From Ruegeria atlantica (lineage in GTDB: Bacteria > Pseudomonadota > Alphaproteobacteria > Rhodobacterales > Rhodobacteraceae): DNA of 64,000 bases. A program made the position numbers and the translations under genes. Position 1 is the stretch's first letter, and each line of letters opens with the position of its first letter. The stretch is from positions 62,001 to 126,000 of the forward strand of contig NZ_CYPU01000023.1 in assembly GCF_001458195.1 (NCBI RefSeq), given 5' to 3'. The notes under the pieces are model-generated. The model was not told the origin of the DNA and did not search any database. It saw only the letters and a program-made list of their open reading frames with translations. This document shows positions 55,103 through 61,612 of the stretch, piece after piece.

Positions 55103-56230
55103 ATGCCCAATATCCGTGGGACAAATGGTGACGACGATATCGAAGTCACCGGCGACGAAGGTACGCTGAACGGTACGCCTCAGGGCACACCCATTGATGA
55201 TATTCGCGCCCGTGGCGGGGACGATGAGATCACGATTATAAGCAGTACTATTTCCGGAGGCGTACGCGGCAACGCCGGAAACGATGAAATCACAGTGTTC
55301 AACGCCCAGGTCGATGGGCAGATCAATGCGGGCCGCGATGCGGATACCGTCTCGGTTTTCGACGTTGGCGTCGGCAATATCCGTTTGGGGCAGGGTAATG
55401 ACACCCTGAACTTTATCCGAACCCAAGTCGCCGGGGATGTACGGGGCGGCGGCGGGCAGGACGCGCTGAACCTTCCGGTTGGCACCACTGTAACAGACGA
55501 CAATTTCGGTACGTTCACCGTTGTTGTCGGACAATCCTATTCGCTGTCCAGCGGCAGTTTCGAATTGCCCTCGGGGATCGTGGTCAACTATAGCGAGTTT
55601 GAATCCGGCACAGGTTTTTTGTGCTTTACTCGCGATACAGTAATTCAGGCACAACGTGGTCCGGTCCTTATTCAGGATCTTCGGCAGGGGGATATGATCC
55701 CAACGCAGGGCAACGGGATGCAACCGATCCGCTGGATCGGGCGTCGTAAATTTGACTTTGTGGCATTGGCGGGCGATCCGAAACGTCGCCCCGTCCGCAT
55801 ATTTGCAGGCGCGCTGGGCAATGGGTTGCCCAAACGAGACCTGCTGGTGTCACGGCAGCACAGAATGCTGGTGCAGTCAAAAATCGCTGAACGGATGTTT
55901 GGCGAACCCGAAGTTCTGATTCCAGCGATAAAACTGACCACACTATCAGGCATATTCGTCGATGATACAGTGGAAAGTGTCGAATATTACCACCTGCTTT
56001 TTGACCGGCACGAGGTTATCTTTGCCGAAAATGCCCCAAGCGAAAGCCTGTTTACCGGGCCTGAGGCTCTCAAGGCCCTTAGCCTTGAAGCTCGGCGTGA
56101 GATATTCGATATCTTTCCGGAATTGGCAGATATGAACCACAACCCCAACCCGGCCCGGTACATCCCCAAAGGCCCCCAACAGGCGCGCCTCGTGGCGCGG
56201 CATCTGAAGAATGAAAAACCACTGCTGTAG
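55103..56230 (+). CDS. Hint-domain protein with RTX-like repeats
   Basis: A 375-residue protein. Residues 36-125 hold five acidic Gly-rich repeats of RTX type (GGDDEIT, GNAGNDEIT, GRDADTVS, GQGNDTLN, GGGGQDALN) spaced 19-20 residues apart, expected to form a calcium-binding beta-roll. Residues 174-310 form a Hedgehog/intein (Hint) domain: Cys174 followed by FTRDTVI, the SRQHRMLV block (250-257) and YYHLLFDRHEVI (295-306). There is no signal peptide; such proteins are thought to leave by type I secretion. The Hint part may cleave or ligate itself, but it lacks a clear intein C-terminal His-Asn end. The function is unknown. A second Hint gene lies at 61613. Confidence 0.82.
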   Translation: MPNIRGTNGDDDIEVTGDEGTLNGTPQGTPIDDIRARGGDDEITIISSTISGGVRGNAGNDEITVFNAQVDGQINAGRDADTVSVFDVGVGNIRLGQGNDTLNFIRTQVAGDVRGGGGQDALNLPVGTTVTDDNFGTFTVVVGQSYSLSSGSFELPSGIVVNYSEFESGTGFLCFTRDTVIQAQRGPVLIQDLRQGDMIPTQGNGMQPIRWIGRRKFDFVALAGDPKRRPVRIFAGALGNGLPKRDLLVSRQHRMLVQSKIAERMFGEPEVLIPAIKLTTLSGIFVDDTVESVEYYHLLFDRHEVIFAENAPSESLFTGPEALKALSLEARREIFDIFPELADMNHNPNPARYIPKGPQQARLVARHLKNEKPLL

Positions 56231-56359
56231 GATGCGACGCCTAGAGGACGCCCCTCGGATGTTAAAATCCCCAAAAAGCAGCCATGTTGAACCCGCCCTG
56301 AATACGTGACTGAATGAGATTACCCGATCAGGCAGGCAACTCCGGTCCAAAAAAGGCAG

Positions 56360-56664
56360 TTGAATAATGCAGCAATATCGGATTTTGATGGAAATCGACT
56401 GCGTGCCACGCTTTTCAATCCAGGTCAGCCTCGCTTGTATGTCACCTTTCGCCACCGGGTTTCTGAACCGGGGCGGTTTTCGGAACCCCGGCCGGCTGCT
56501 ACTTTCATACAGGCGGGATATGCGCATTGCATCGTGCAGCACGACTGAAAAGCCCCCATTTCTGGGCGCGTCTGGCGGCCGCAGCGGCAAAAACAGGTCG
56601 TCCTGAATTGGAAAATCACGCCCTGAAACGGCTGAGAGAACTAAATGAAAACTTGGTGCTGTGA
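56360..56664 (+). pseudogene. Decayed gene fragments between the Hint gene and rpmB
   Basis: The 570 bases from 56231 to 56803 hold no intact gene. Two pieces read like protein. The first (56360-56548) includes NRLRATLFNPGQPRLYVTF and RHRVSEPGRFSEPRPAATF, ending in IQAGYAHCIVQHD and a stop. The second, in another frame (about 56545-56664), includes FWARLAAAAAKTGRPELENH and ALKRLRELNENLVL, then a stop. They look like the start and end of one gene that lost its middle and its frame. The first piece resembles the N terminus of a roseobacter protein family whose name I cannot fix. No promoter or ribosome site is clear. Confidence 0.4.
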
Positions 56665-56803
56665 ATCCTTGGCATATGGCTTGACCCCGTCTGTGATTCC
56701 CACTAAATGCATCCAACCAGTTTTCGGGCGCGACTTCGGGTTGTGCCCCTTGTGATTTGGCCGAGGGTGTAGTGCCTGGCCTCCAGAAACAAAGGAAGAA
56801 ACC

Positions 56804-57091
56804 ATGTCGCGCCGTTGCGAACTGACCGGAAAAGGCCCGATGACTGGCAACAATGTCAGTCATGCCAAAAACAGAACTCGTCGTCGTTTTCTGCCAAACC
56901 TGAACGATGTTACGTTGCAGTCGGAAACGCTGGGACGTGGCGTCAAGCTGCGCATCTCGGCGGCTGCCCTGCGTTCGGTGGACCACCGCGGTGGTCTGGA
57001 CGCGTTCCTGGCGAAAGCCAAGGACGATGAGCTGTCCAACAACGCATTGAAAGTGAAAAAGGAAATCGCCAAGGCGCAAGCTTCGGCCTAA
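56804..57091 (+). CDS. rpmB: 50S ribosomal protein L28
   Basis: A 95-residue ribosomal protein. The start [34 protein letters not shown] is the L28 signature (given by [12 protein letters not shown] and [14 protein letters not shown]), and the alphaproteobacterial C-terminal extension ([20 protein letters not shown]) is present. AAGGAAGAAACC lies ahead of the ATG. It has its own strong terminator 25 bases after the stop. rpmG is not adjacent. Confidence 0.97.
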   Translation: MSRRCELTGKGPMTGNNVSHAKNRTRRRFLPNLNDVTLQSETLGRGVKLRISAAALRSVDHRGGLDAFLAKAKDDELSNNALKVKKEIAKAQASA

Positions 57092-57115
57092 GACCTTTTT
57101 CCTACAAGAATTCTG

Positions 57116-57145
57116 GCCCTGTACCTTTTGGTGCAGGGCTTTTTT
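57116..57145 (+). terminator. Rho-independent terminator of rpmB
   Basis: GCCCTGTACC (57116-57125) pairs with GGTGCAGGGC (57130-57139) with one G-T pair and a TTTT loop, and six T follow. This is a strong terminator 25 bases after the rpmB stop codon. Confidence 0.93.
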
Positions 57146-57203
57146 GTTTTGCGCAGAGCGCTGTTCTCAAAATGGAGATAAATTTCCGCACTGGGTGAAT
57201 TTG

Positions 57204-57233
57204 TTCACATACCGTTTGCTCTACCCGTATTAT
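57204..57233 (+). promoter_or_regulatory. Sigma-70 promoter upstream of a short ORF
   Basis: TTCACA (57204-57209) and TATTAT (57228-57233) each match the housekeeping -35 and -10 boxes in five of six bases, with an 18-base spacer. Transcription would start near 57240, after the rpmB terminator and ahead of the 49-codon ORF and its terminator. Confidence 0.6.
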
Positions 57234-57267
57234 GTTTAGGCATATTCATCTGGCGGAGTTCAACCTC

Positions 57268-57417
57268 ATGTCGTTCAAATCATTACCTTCTTTCTCCCTC
57301 CTGGCCGGCTTTTTCGGCAAAACGTTTGGGGCATGTCTGCGGATGCAGCGTCGGGTGAATCGGCTGCATACAAGCCTGACAAAAGGGTCCGTCAAGCGTC
57401 CAGAACTGGACCGCTGA
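57268..57417 (+). CDS. Possible 49-residue small protein or leader peptide
   Basis: A short basic ORF starting MSFKSLPSFSLLAGFFGKTF, with one Cys and a hydrophobic N-terminal half. GGAG lies 9 bases before the ATG, which itself is about 28 bases after the predicted transcription start. A terminator hairpin begins 18 bases after its stop codon. The unit (about 235 bases from promoter to T run) is thus closed on both sides and could be a small protein gene, a small RNA, or a leader for the copper genes that begin 25 bases further on. No family is recognised. A longer start at 57232 would lie inside the promoter and is unlikely. Confidence 0.4.
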   Translation: MSFKSLPSFSLLAGFFGKTFGACLRMQRRVNRLHTSLTKGSVKRPELDR

Positions 57418-57435
57418 CATTGTCCTCTCGGCCCT

Positions 57436-57474
57436 GGGCTTCAGGCGAGTCTGATTGCGCTTGAAGCCCGTTTT
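57436..57474 (+). terminator. Terminator or attenuator ahead of the copper genes
   Basis: GGGCTTCAGGCG (57436-57447) pairs with CGCTTGAAGCCC (57458-57469) over 12 bp with one G-T pair and a 10-base loop, followed by GTTTT. It ends only 25 bases before the ATG of the DUF2946-like gene. It closes the short unit upstream, and any transcript reaching the copper genes from that promoter must read through it. Confidence 0.75.
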
Positions 57475-57499
57475 GTCTCTGGCCTATATCGGGGACAGG

Positions 57500-57850
57500 A
57501 TGAAACCCGTTCTGAACAAAGTTCTGCCGTTTGTGCTGTCGCTGCTGGTCGTTTTGACCGGGCAGGGCATTGCTGCATCGCGAGGTGTGGACCGGGCGGT
57601 CGGACATATGGTGTTGTGCACCGGCTCGGGACCAGTTGTGGTCTATATGGATGCCGAAGGGCAGCCAACAAAGGCCCCGCATTTCTGTCCGGATTATGCG
57701 TTGAACCTGTTGGGCGCGGTGAGCATTGCGGAACCGTCCCTACCAGTGGCCCCGGAAGTCGATCGACGCATGCCATCGCGAGTGGCGGAGAATCTTATCG
57801 CTCTGCCTATACCGTCTCAGCCTGCTCGGGCGCCTCCTGCGAGTGTTTGA
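57500..57850 (+). CDS. Secreted DUF2946/CutF-like protein ending in a RAPP arrest motif
   Basis: A 116-residue protein: signal peptide (residues 1-26, KVLPFVLSLLVVLTGQGIAA), then Cys40 in MVLCTGSG and Cys63 in HFCPDYA, the layout of DUF2946 (LC...HCPxC) except that the last Cys is a Tyr. The C-terminal 50 residues are Pro-rich and end PSQPARAPPASV. Arg110-Ala-Pro-Pro113 is identical to the core of the RAPP class of arrest peptides, three residues from the stop. In Rhodobacter capsulatus the DUF2946 protein CutF, and in Bordetella CruR, are copper-responsive upstream ORFs of copper genes; here the next gene is a copper chaperone. The product is probably regulatory as it is being made. ATG 57500 has GGGGACAGG touching it; TTG 57455 is an alternative. 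Confidence 0.7.
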   Translation: MKPVLNKVLPFVLSLLVVLTGQGIAASRGVDRAVGHMVLCTGSGPVVVYMDAEGQPTKAPHFCPDYALNLLGAVSIAEPSLPVAPEVDRRMPSRVAENLIALPIPSQPARAPPASV

Positions 57851-57887
57851 TTCATAGAAATTCTTATCAAACACCAAACTACAGGAG
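57834..57887 (+). promoter_or_regulatory. RNA structure masking the pcuC ribosome site
   Basis: An inner perfect 9-bp stem, GTGTTTGAT (57843-57851) with ATCAAACAC (57866-57874), contains the stop codon of the CutF-like gene in its 5' arm. An outer 6-bp helix pairs CTCCTG (57834-57839), which is part of the Pro-Pro codons of RAPP, with CAGGAG (57882-57887), the core of the Shine-Dalgarno sequence of the copper chaperone gene. A ribosome held at RAPP would keep the anti-Shine-Dalgarno strand covered and so expose the next start. The pairing is seen in the sequence; the switch is inferred. Confidence 0.6.
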
Positions 57888-57894
57888 AGGCGCT

Positions 57895-58368
57895 ATGTCA
57901 CTCACATCCAGACTGCTGACCACCCTTGCCGCCGCAACCCTTGCTACGGCTGCTTTTGCGCAGGACACGATCACCGTCGATGACGCATATGCCCGTTCAT
58001 CTGGCAAAACAGCCAAAGCTGGCGCAGCCTTCATGATGATCCAGAACACCGGCGCGACCGATGATCGTTTGATCGGTGTGGAATCGGACGCTGCGGCCCG
58101 GGTCGAGCTGCATACACATATTGTCGACGAAAATGGCGTTGCCAAAATGACCCATGTCGAAGAAGGCATTTCCATCCCGGCTGGTGAAACGCACTTGCTG
58201 AAGCGCAGCGGCGACCACGTGATGTTCATGGGCCTGACAGCCCCGTTTGAGCAGGATGCAATGGTTCCCGTTACGCTGATCTTTGAGGCAGCAGGCGAAG
58301 TCGAGATCGAAATTCCGGTGGATTTGGAGCGTAAGGACACCGGCGGTCACGGTTCGCATTCGAACTAG
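57895..58368 (+). CDS. PCu(A)C family periplasmic copper chaperone
   Basis: A 157-residue periplasmic protein: signal peptide (residues 1-22, ending AAFAQ) and a cupredoxin-like PCu(A)C domain that carries Cu(I) to cytochrome c oxidase. The ligands are His73 (ELHTH), Met85 (VAKMTH), His108 and Met110 (GDHVMF), close to the consensus H(M)-x10-M-x21-H-x-M. A second copper-binding stretch may be the His-containing tail GGHGSHSN. AGGAGAGG lies 4 bases before the ATG and can be masked by RNA pairing with the upstream gene. It ends in a strong terminator. Confidence 0.92.
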   Translation: MSLTSRLLTTLAAATLATAAFAQDTITVDDAYARSSGKTAKAGAAFMMIQNTGATDDRLIGVESDAAARVELHTHIVDENGVAKMTHVEEGISIPAGETHLLKRSGDHVMFMGLTAPFEQDAMVPVTLIFEAAGEVEIEIPVDLERKDTGGHGSHSN

Positions 58369-58413
58369 CGCTGCGCCTGAATTCGGGCCGCGCTGCGACC
58401 GTCATCTATGCGT

Positions 58414-58436
58414 CAGGCCGGGATTTTCCCGGCCTG
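58414..58436. terminator. Bidirectional terminator
   Basis: A perfect 10-bp stem, CAGGCCGGGA (58414-58423) with TCCCGGCCTG (58427-58436), and a TTT loop lie between the convergent copper chaperone and HdeD-like genes. A short T-rich stretch follows on the plus strand. Confidence 0.75.
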
Positions 58437-58455
58437 TTGTCGTTGTTGAAAAGGT

Positions 58456-59064
58456 TCAGCGGTTGACCACCCGCATCGCCACGCGGTCATGGGCACGTTT
58501 GAAGCGCATGGCCAGCCAGAGCATCACTGCAGCAACAGCCAGCGCCGAGAAGGCAATCGCCCAGCCAAGTGCCACCATGCCGCTGCCCGGCCAGAACAAC
58601 AGAACGAGGCCGATCAACAGCGCGACAATGCCGGAGTTGCGCATGGTGGATGCATCAGGATGAGCATCGGGCAATTGCCGCCAGGCCATCAGCGAGCCTA
58701 TCCCGACAATCAAAGCCCAGGCTCCCAGCAGGAAGAACGCGAGGCGCGCGACGCCTTCCGGCCAGATCAGCAGGATCAGTCCGATCAAAAGCGCCCCAAT
58801 ACCGAATCCGCCGATCAGGCCACGCCGGCCAAACCCCAGCAGCGTCAGGCCTCCATCGAGGACCAACAGCAAGCCCACCAGACGGATCAGCAACGAGATA
58901 CTGCCAGTCGGCCAGAATAGCGCTGCGATCCCGAGCGCACCGGCCAGGATTCCGCGCAGCAAGAATGTCCACCACAGGTCTGTTAGCTGATCACCAAGGG
59001 CGCCACGCGTATCGAGTCTGTCATCGTCAAGGATTTCACCTTGTTGGTTTTGTGGGTCTGTCAT
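58456..59064 (-). CDS. HdeD-like (DUF308) membrane protein
   Basis: A 202-residue inner-membrane protein with six hydrophobic segments arranged as repeated DUF308 units: LLRGILAGALGIAALFWPTGS (its key part RGILAGALGIAALFWP at about 36-51), then GALLIGLILLIWPE and GIVALLIGLVLLFWPGSG. HdeD is an acid-stress membrane protein in enterobacteria; the role here is unknown. It is monocistronic and convergent with the copper chaperone. Confidence 0.88.
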   Translation of the reverse strand: MTDPQNQQGEILDDDRLDTRGALGDQLTDLWWTFLLRGILAGALGIAALFWPTGSISLLIRLVGLLLVLDGGLTLLGFGRRGLIGGFGIGALLIGLILLIWPEGVARLAFFLLGAWALIVGIGSLMAWRQLPDAHPDASTMRNSGIVALLIGLVLLFWPGSGMVALGWAIAFSALAVAAVMLWLAMRFKRAHDRVAMRVVNR

Positions 59065-59132
59065 GGGGACCTCTCGGGTTGTTAGGGCACTAGTATAGCA
59101 AGGAAATTCGCCGCTTGTCTGCGGATTTCGCC

Positions 59133-59828
59133 CTATTGCGATTTCAGGATCTGATCGACCCAGCGCGGAATGGTTTCTGTTGCGGGGCCTAGTATGACTT
59201 CGTCGAAACTGGATGCGCCGGTCGACGGCTCGAGGTTCAGTTCGACAGTTCTTGCCCCGGACATCATAGCCTCGTGCACGAAAGCCGCGGCGGGATAGAC
59301 CTGACCCGAAGTGCCAATGGCGGCGAATATGCTTGCGCCTGCCAGATGATCGTAGATGGCGTCCATGTGATAAGGCATCTCACCAAACCACACCACATCC
59401 GGGCGTGCGGTGGGGGCTGCGCAGGCAGGGCAGGGCTCGCCCACGGCCATCTCGGGCGGTGCCGTCCAGCGGTGGCCGCAGGCCGCGCAAAGCGCCCCGG
59501 CCAGCGTTCCGTGCATGTGGATCACGCCTTGCGCGCCACCGGCCTCGTGCAGGCTGTCGACGTTTTGTGTGACGATCACAACCTCGCCGGGCCAGTCCCG
59601 CTGTAGTCGGGCAAGTGCATCGTGGGCCGCGTTAGGTTGCGCCTCGGCGGCCTGTACGCGGCGGGCATTATAAAACCCGTGCACCAGCGCGGGATCACGC
59701 GCGAACCCCTCGGGCGTGGCAACGTCTTCGATCCGGTGTTGAACCCACAAACCGCCCTCGTCACGGAACGTGCCCAACCCGCTTTCGGCGGAAATCCCGG
59801 CCCCTGTCAGAATGACGATCTTTTCCAT
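59133..59828 (-). CDS. cobB: NAD-dependent protein deacylase (sirtuin, CobB type)
   Basis: A 231-residue cytoplasmic class III sirtuin that removes acyl groups from lysines using NAD+. The NAD motif is GAGISAESGLGTFRD at residues 9-23, TQNVDSLH at 87-94, the catalytic His106 in HMHGTL, and the zinc cysteines are Cys114, Cys117, Cys133 and Cys136. Tyr53 and Arg56 in FYNARR mark the subgroup that also takes succinyl and other acidic acyl groups (SIRT5-like). ATG 59828 is favoured by AAGGG upstream. Its start is only 28 bases from that of the divergent phosphatase. Confidence 0.94.
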   Translation of the reverse strand: MEKIVILTGAGISAESGLGTFRDEGGLWVQHRIEDVATPEGFARDPALVHGFYNARRVQAAEAQPNAAHDALARLQRDWPGEVVIVTQNVDSLHEAGGAQGVIHMHGTLAGALCAACGHRWTAPPEMAVGEPCPACAAPTARPDVVWFGEMPYHMDAIYDHLAGASIFAAIGTSGQVYPAAAFVHEAMMSGARTVELNLEPSTGASSFDEVILGPATETIPRWVDQILKSQ

Positions 59829-59856
59829 CTTGGCCCTTCGCGTTACACCGTGGTTC

Positions 59857-60300
59857 ATGACCCACCGTATCCTGTTCGTCTGTTTGGGCAATATCTGCCG
59901 TTCACCCGCCGCCGAAGGTGTCTTTCGCACCCGCGCGCCGCATCATACTACCGATAGTGCCGGGACGTCGCGCTGGCACATCGGTGAACCACCTTATGGG
60001 CCGATGCAAAAGGCAGCTCAGTCGCGCGGCATTAAACTGGATGATTTACGGGCGCGGCAATTCACGGCTGCGGATTTCGATGGGTTCGATCTGATCATCG
60101 GGATGGATGCCGACAACATCGCGAATATCGAGGCACTGCGACCAGTCGGGAACGAAACCCCAGTGCGTCTGCTGACGGATTTTGCTTCACATATCGGCAC
60201 AGACCACGTCCCGGACCCATACTATACCCGTGACTTCGATGGAGCATTGGATCTAATCGAGGCAGCGGTCGAAGGTCTCGACGCGCACCTGCGCAGCTAG
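59857..60300 (+). CDS. Low-molecular-weight protein-tyrosine phosphatase
   Basis: A 147-residue cytoplasmic phosphatase. The active-site loop CLGNICRS begins at Cys9 with Arg15 (C-x5-R), right after the first strand, and the acid loop DPYY is at 120-123. Bacterial members act on phosphotyrosine proteins or, when part of ars or polysaccharide clusters, on other substrates; neither cluster is here. No clear ribosome site is seen and the start lies 28 bases from the sirtuin start on the other strand, so one of the two mRNAs may have a very short leader. The stop codon overlaps the LysR gene's end by 4 bases. Confidence 0.92.
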   Translation: MTHRILFVCLGNICRSPAAEGVFRTRAPHHTTDSAGTSRWHIGEPPYGPMQKAAQSRGIKLDDLRARQFTAADFDGFDLIIGMDADNIANIEALRPVGNETPVRLLTDFASHIGTDHVPDPYYTRDFDGALDLIEAAVEGLDAHLRS

Positions 60301-61238
60301 CTCATCAGCTTTAGGCGAGTGTTCAGCCATGGCAATTGCGCAAGGGCCGGGTCAACAATCTGGCTGCCCATTAGGCGGCGCATCATGCCTGCGACCTCTT
60401 GCGGAACCTGACCTGACCAGTCGGCGCGGGTGAACAGGGAAATCGTCCGCGAAACGTCCCCGATCGGGGCAGGGTGCGCCTCAAGGCCGTCATGGAATCT
60501 CGCCGCCCGCATATAGCCCAGCGGCGTCGTAATCGCCCAGCCGAGGCCGCGCGCGACCATCGCCATCAGCGCCAGATGTGAACCGATTTCGAATCGTTCT
60601 TCAAATTCCAACTGCTGGCGCGCCAGATGGGCCTCAATCTGGCGGCTGATTAACTGCTCGCGGGCATAGCGTAGGAAGGGCAGATCCTGCATGGCGTTTT
60701 CGGCCCCTTTGGGCGTCACCAGAATGAAGGGATCGCGAACCAATGGGTATTCGACCACGCCTTCCAGCACCTCACCGCTATGGGCTGACACCACAAGCTG
60801 CAGGCGCTGCGCCTCAAGTTCTTCGAACAGGTCAAGACTGGGCAGTGTGATCAGTTTGAACTTTGACCGCGTCAGACTTTCGGCCAAAAGAGTGGCCAGT
60901 CGCGGGGTCAGGTCATTGTCGAAATCGTCAATCAGGCCGATGGACAGGGTTGCAAGGTGACCCAAGTCCATCACGGTCAGCTCGCTTTGGGCCATCTGCA
61001 GTTCGGCCAGAACCGCCTGCGCGCGTGCCAGAAAGCTGCGCCCTGCCTGGGTCAGGCGCATCGGGCGCCGTGCGTGATCCACCAAATCGGTGCCCACTGC
61101 CTTTTCCAGATTGCGCAACTGCTGGGACACTGACGGCTGGCTGAGCCCCGTGATCTCGGCGGCCTGTGCCACCGATCCGGTCCGCGCCAATGCCTCGAAC
61201 ACTTCGAGACCGCGCAGGGTCAGCCCTTTCATAACCAT
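60297..61238 (-). CDS. LysR family transcriptional regulator
   Basis: A 313-residue regulator. The N-terminal winged helix-turn-helix is LRGLEVFEALARTGSVAQAAEITGLSQPSVSQQLRNLEKAVG-like (key parts SVAQAAEITGLSQPSVSQQL, residues about 16-36), and the effector domain runs from about 90 to 300. The effector and target are unknown. AAGGGA precedes the ATG at 61238. LysR targets usually lie divergently next door, but the gene behind it is a small secreted protein on the same strand, so the target may be its own promoter or remote. Confidence 0.92.
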   Translation of the reverse strand: MVMKGLTLRGLEVFEALARTGSVAQAAEITGLSQPSVSQQLRNLEKAVGTDLVDHARRPMRLTQAGRSFLARAQAVLAELQMAQSELTVMDLGHLATLSIGLIDDFDNDLTPRLATLLAESLTRSKFKLITLPSLDLFEELEAQRLQLVVSAHSGEVLEGVVEYPLVRDPFILVTPKGAENAMQDLPFLRYAREQLISRQIEAHLARQQLEFEERFEIGSHLALMAMVARGLGWAITTPLGYMRAARFHDGLEAHPAPIGDVSRTISLFTRADWSGQVPQEVAGMMRRLMGSQIVDPALAQLPWLNTRLKLMS

Positions 61239-61301
61239 CAGATATCCCTTTCGCTGCGCCTTTCTGGGGCGCAGTTCGGGTCAGGTCAAGGATTGATCAG
61301 C

Positions 61302-61610
61302 CTAGTTGCAGATCGCCTGCGCCATCTGACCAAAGTTCCGATACCGATCCCACAGCGCATCGTCGCGCTGGGTCTTCGACATCTTGAGCTCTTGCGCCTG
61401 ATGCGGGTCGCGGAACCACTTGGCAACGGTCTTCTGATCGCTGCGGGTCAACGCCTGATTGGCCACCCGCTGAATGCAACTGCACCGATCCCGCGTCGCC
61501 GCCGACCGGTCAGACGCCAGACACGCCCGTTTGATCTGCGCCGCGTCTGCGACCGGAGCTACCGCCACCATCGACGTGGCACAGAATGCGATTAAGAGGA
61601 ACTTTTTCAT
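61302..61610 (-). CDS. Small secreted four-cysteine protein
   Basis: A 102-residue exported protein: MKKFLLIAFCATSMVAVAPVADA signal (cleavage near residue 23), then four cysteines in RACLASDR, DRCSCIQRV and AICN, probably two disulfides, and a helical body (WFRDPHQAQELKMSKTQRDD). Similar roseobacter proteins are often labelled without basis as arginine transporters; I see no transporter feature. The ATG at 61610 has GAGG 7 bases upstream; ATG 61616 overlaps the stop of the Hint gene ahead (ATGA). The two form an operon, which ties the protein to the Hint product. Confidence 0.72.
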   Translation of the reverse strand: MKKFLLIAFCATSMVAVAPVADAAQIKRACLASDRSAATRDRCSCIQRVANQALTRSDQKTVAKWFRDPHQAQELKMSKTQRDDALWDRYRNFGQMAQAICN

Positions 61611-61612
61611 GC

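Noticed and set aside
55946-57079. Open frame of 377 codons on the minus strand across the Hint gene end, the debris and rpmB
   Set aside because: It runs antisense through rpmB and the Hint domain, both well supported; its translation has no coherent domain.
57616-57894. Upstream extension of the copper chaperone frame
   Set aside because: It overlaps the CutF-like gene in another frame; the signal peptide and AGGAGAGG ribosome site place the start at 57895.
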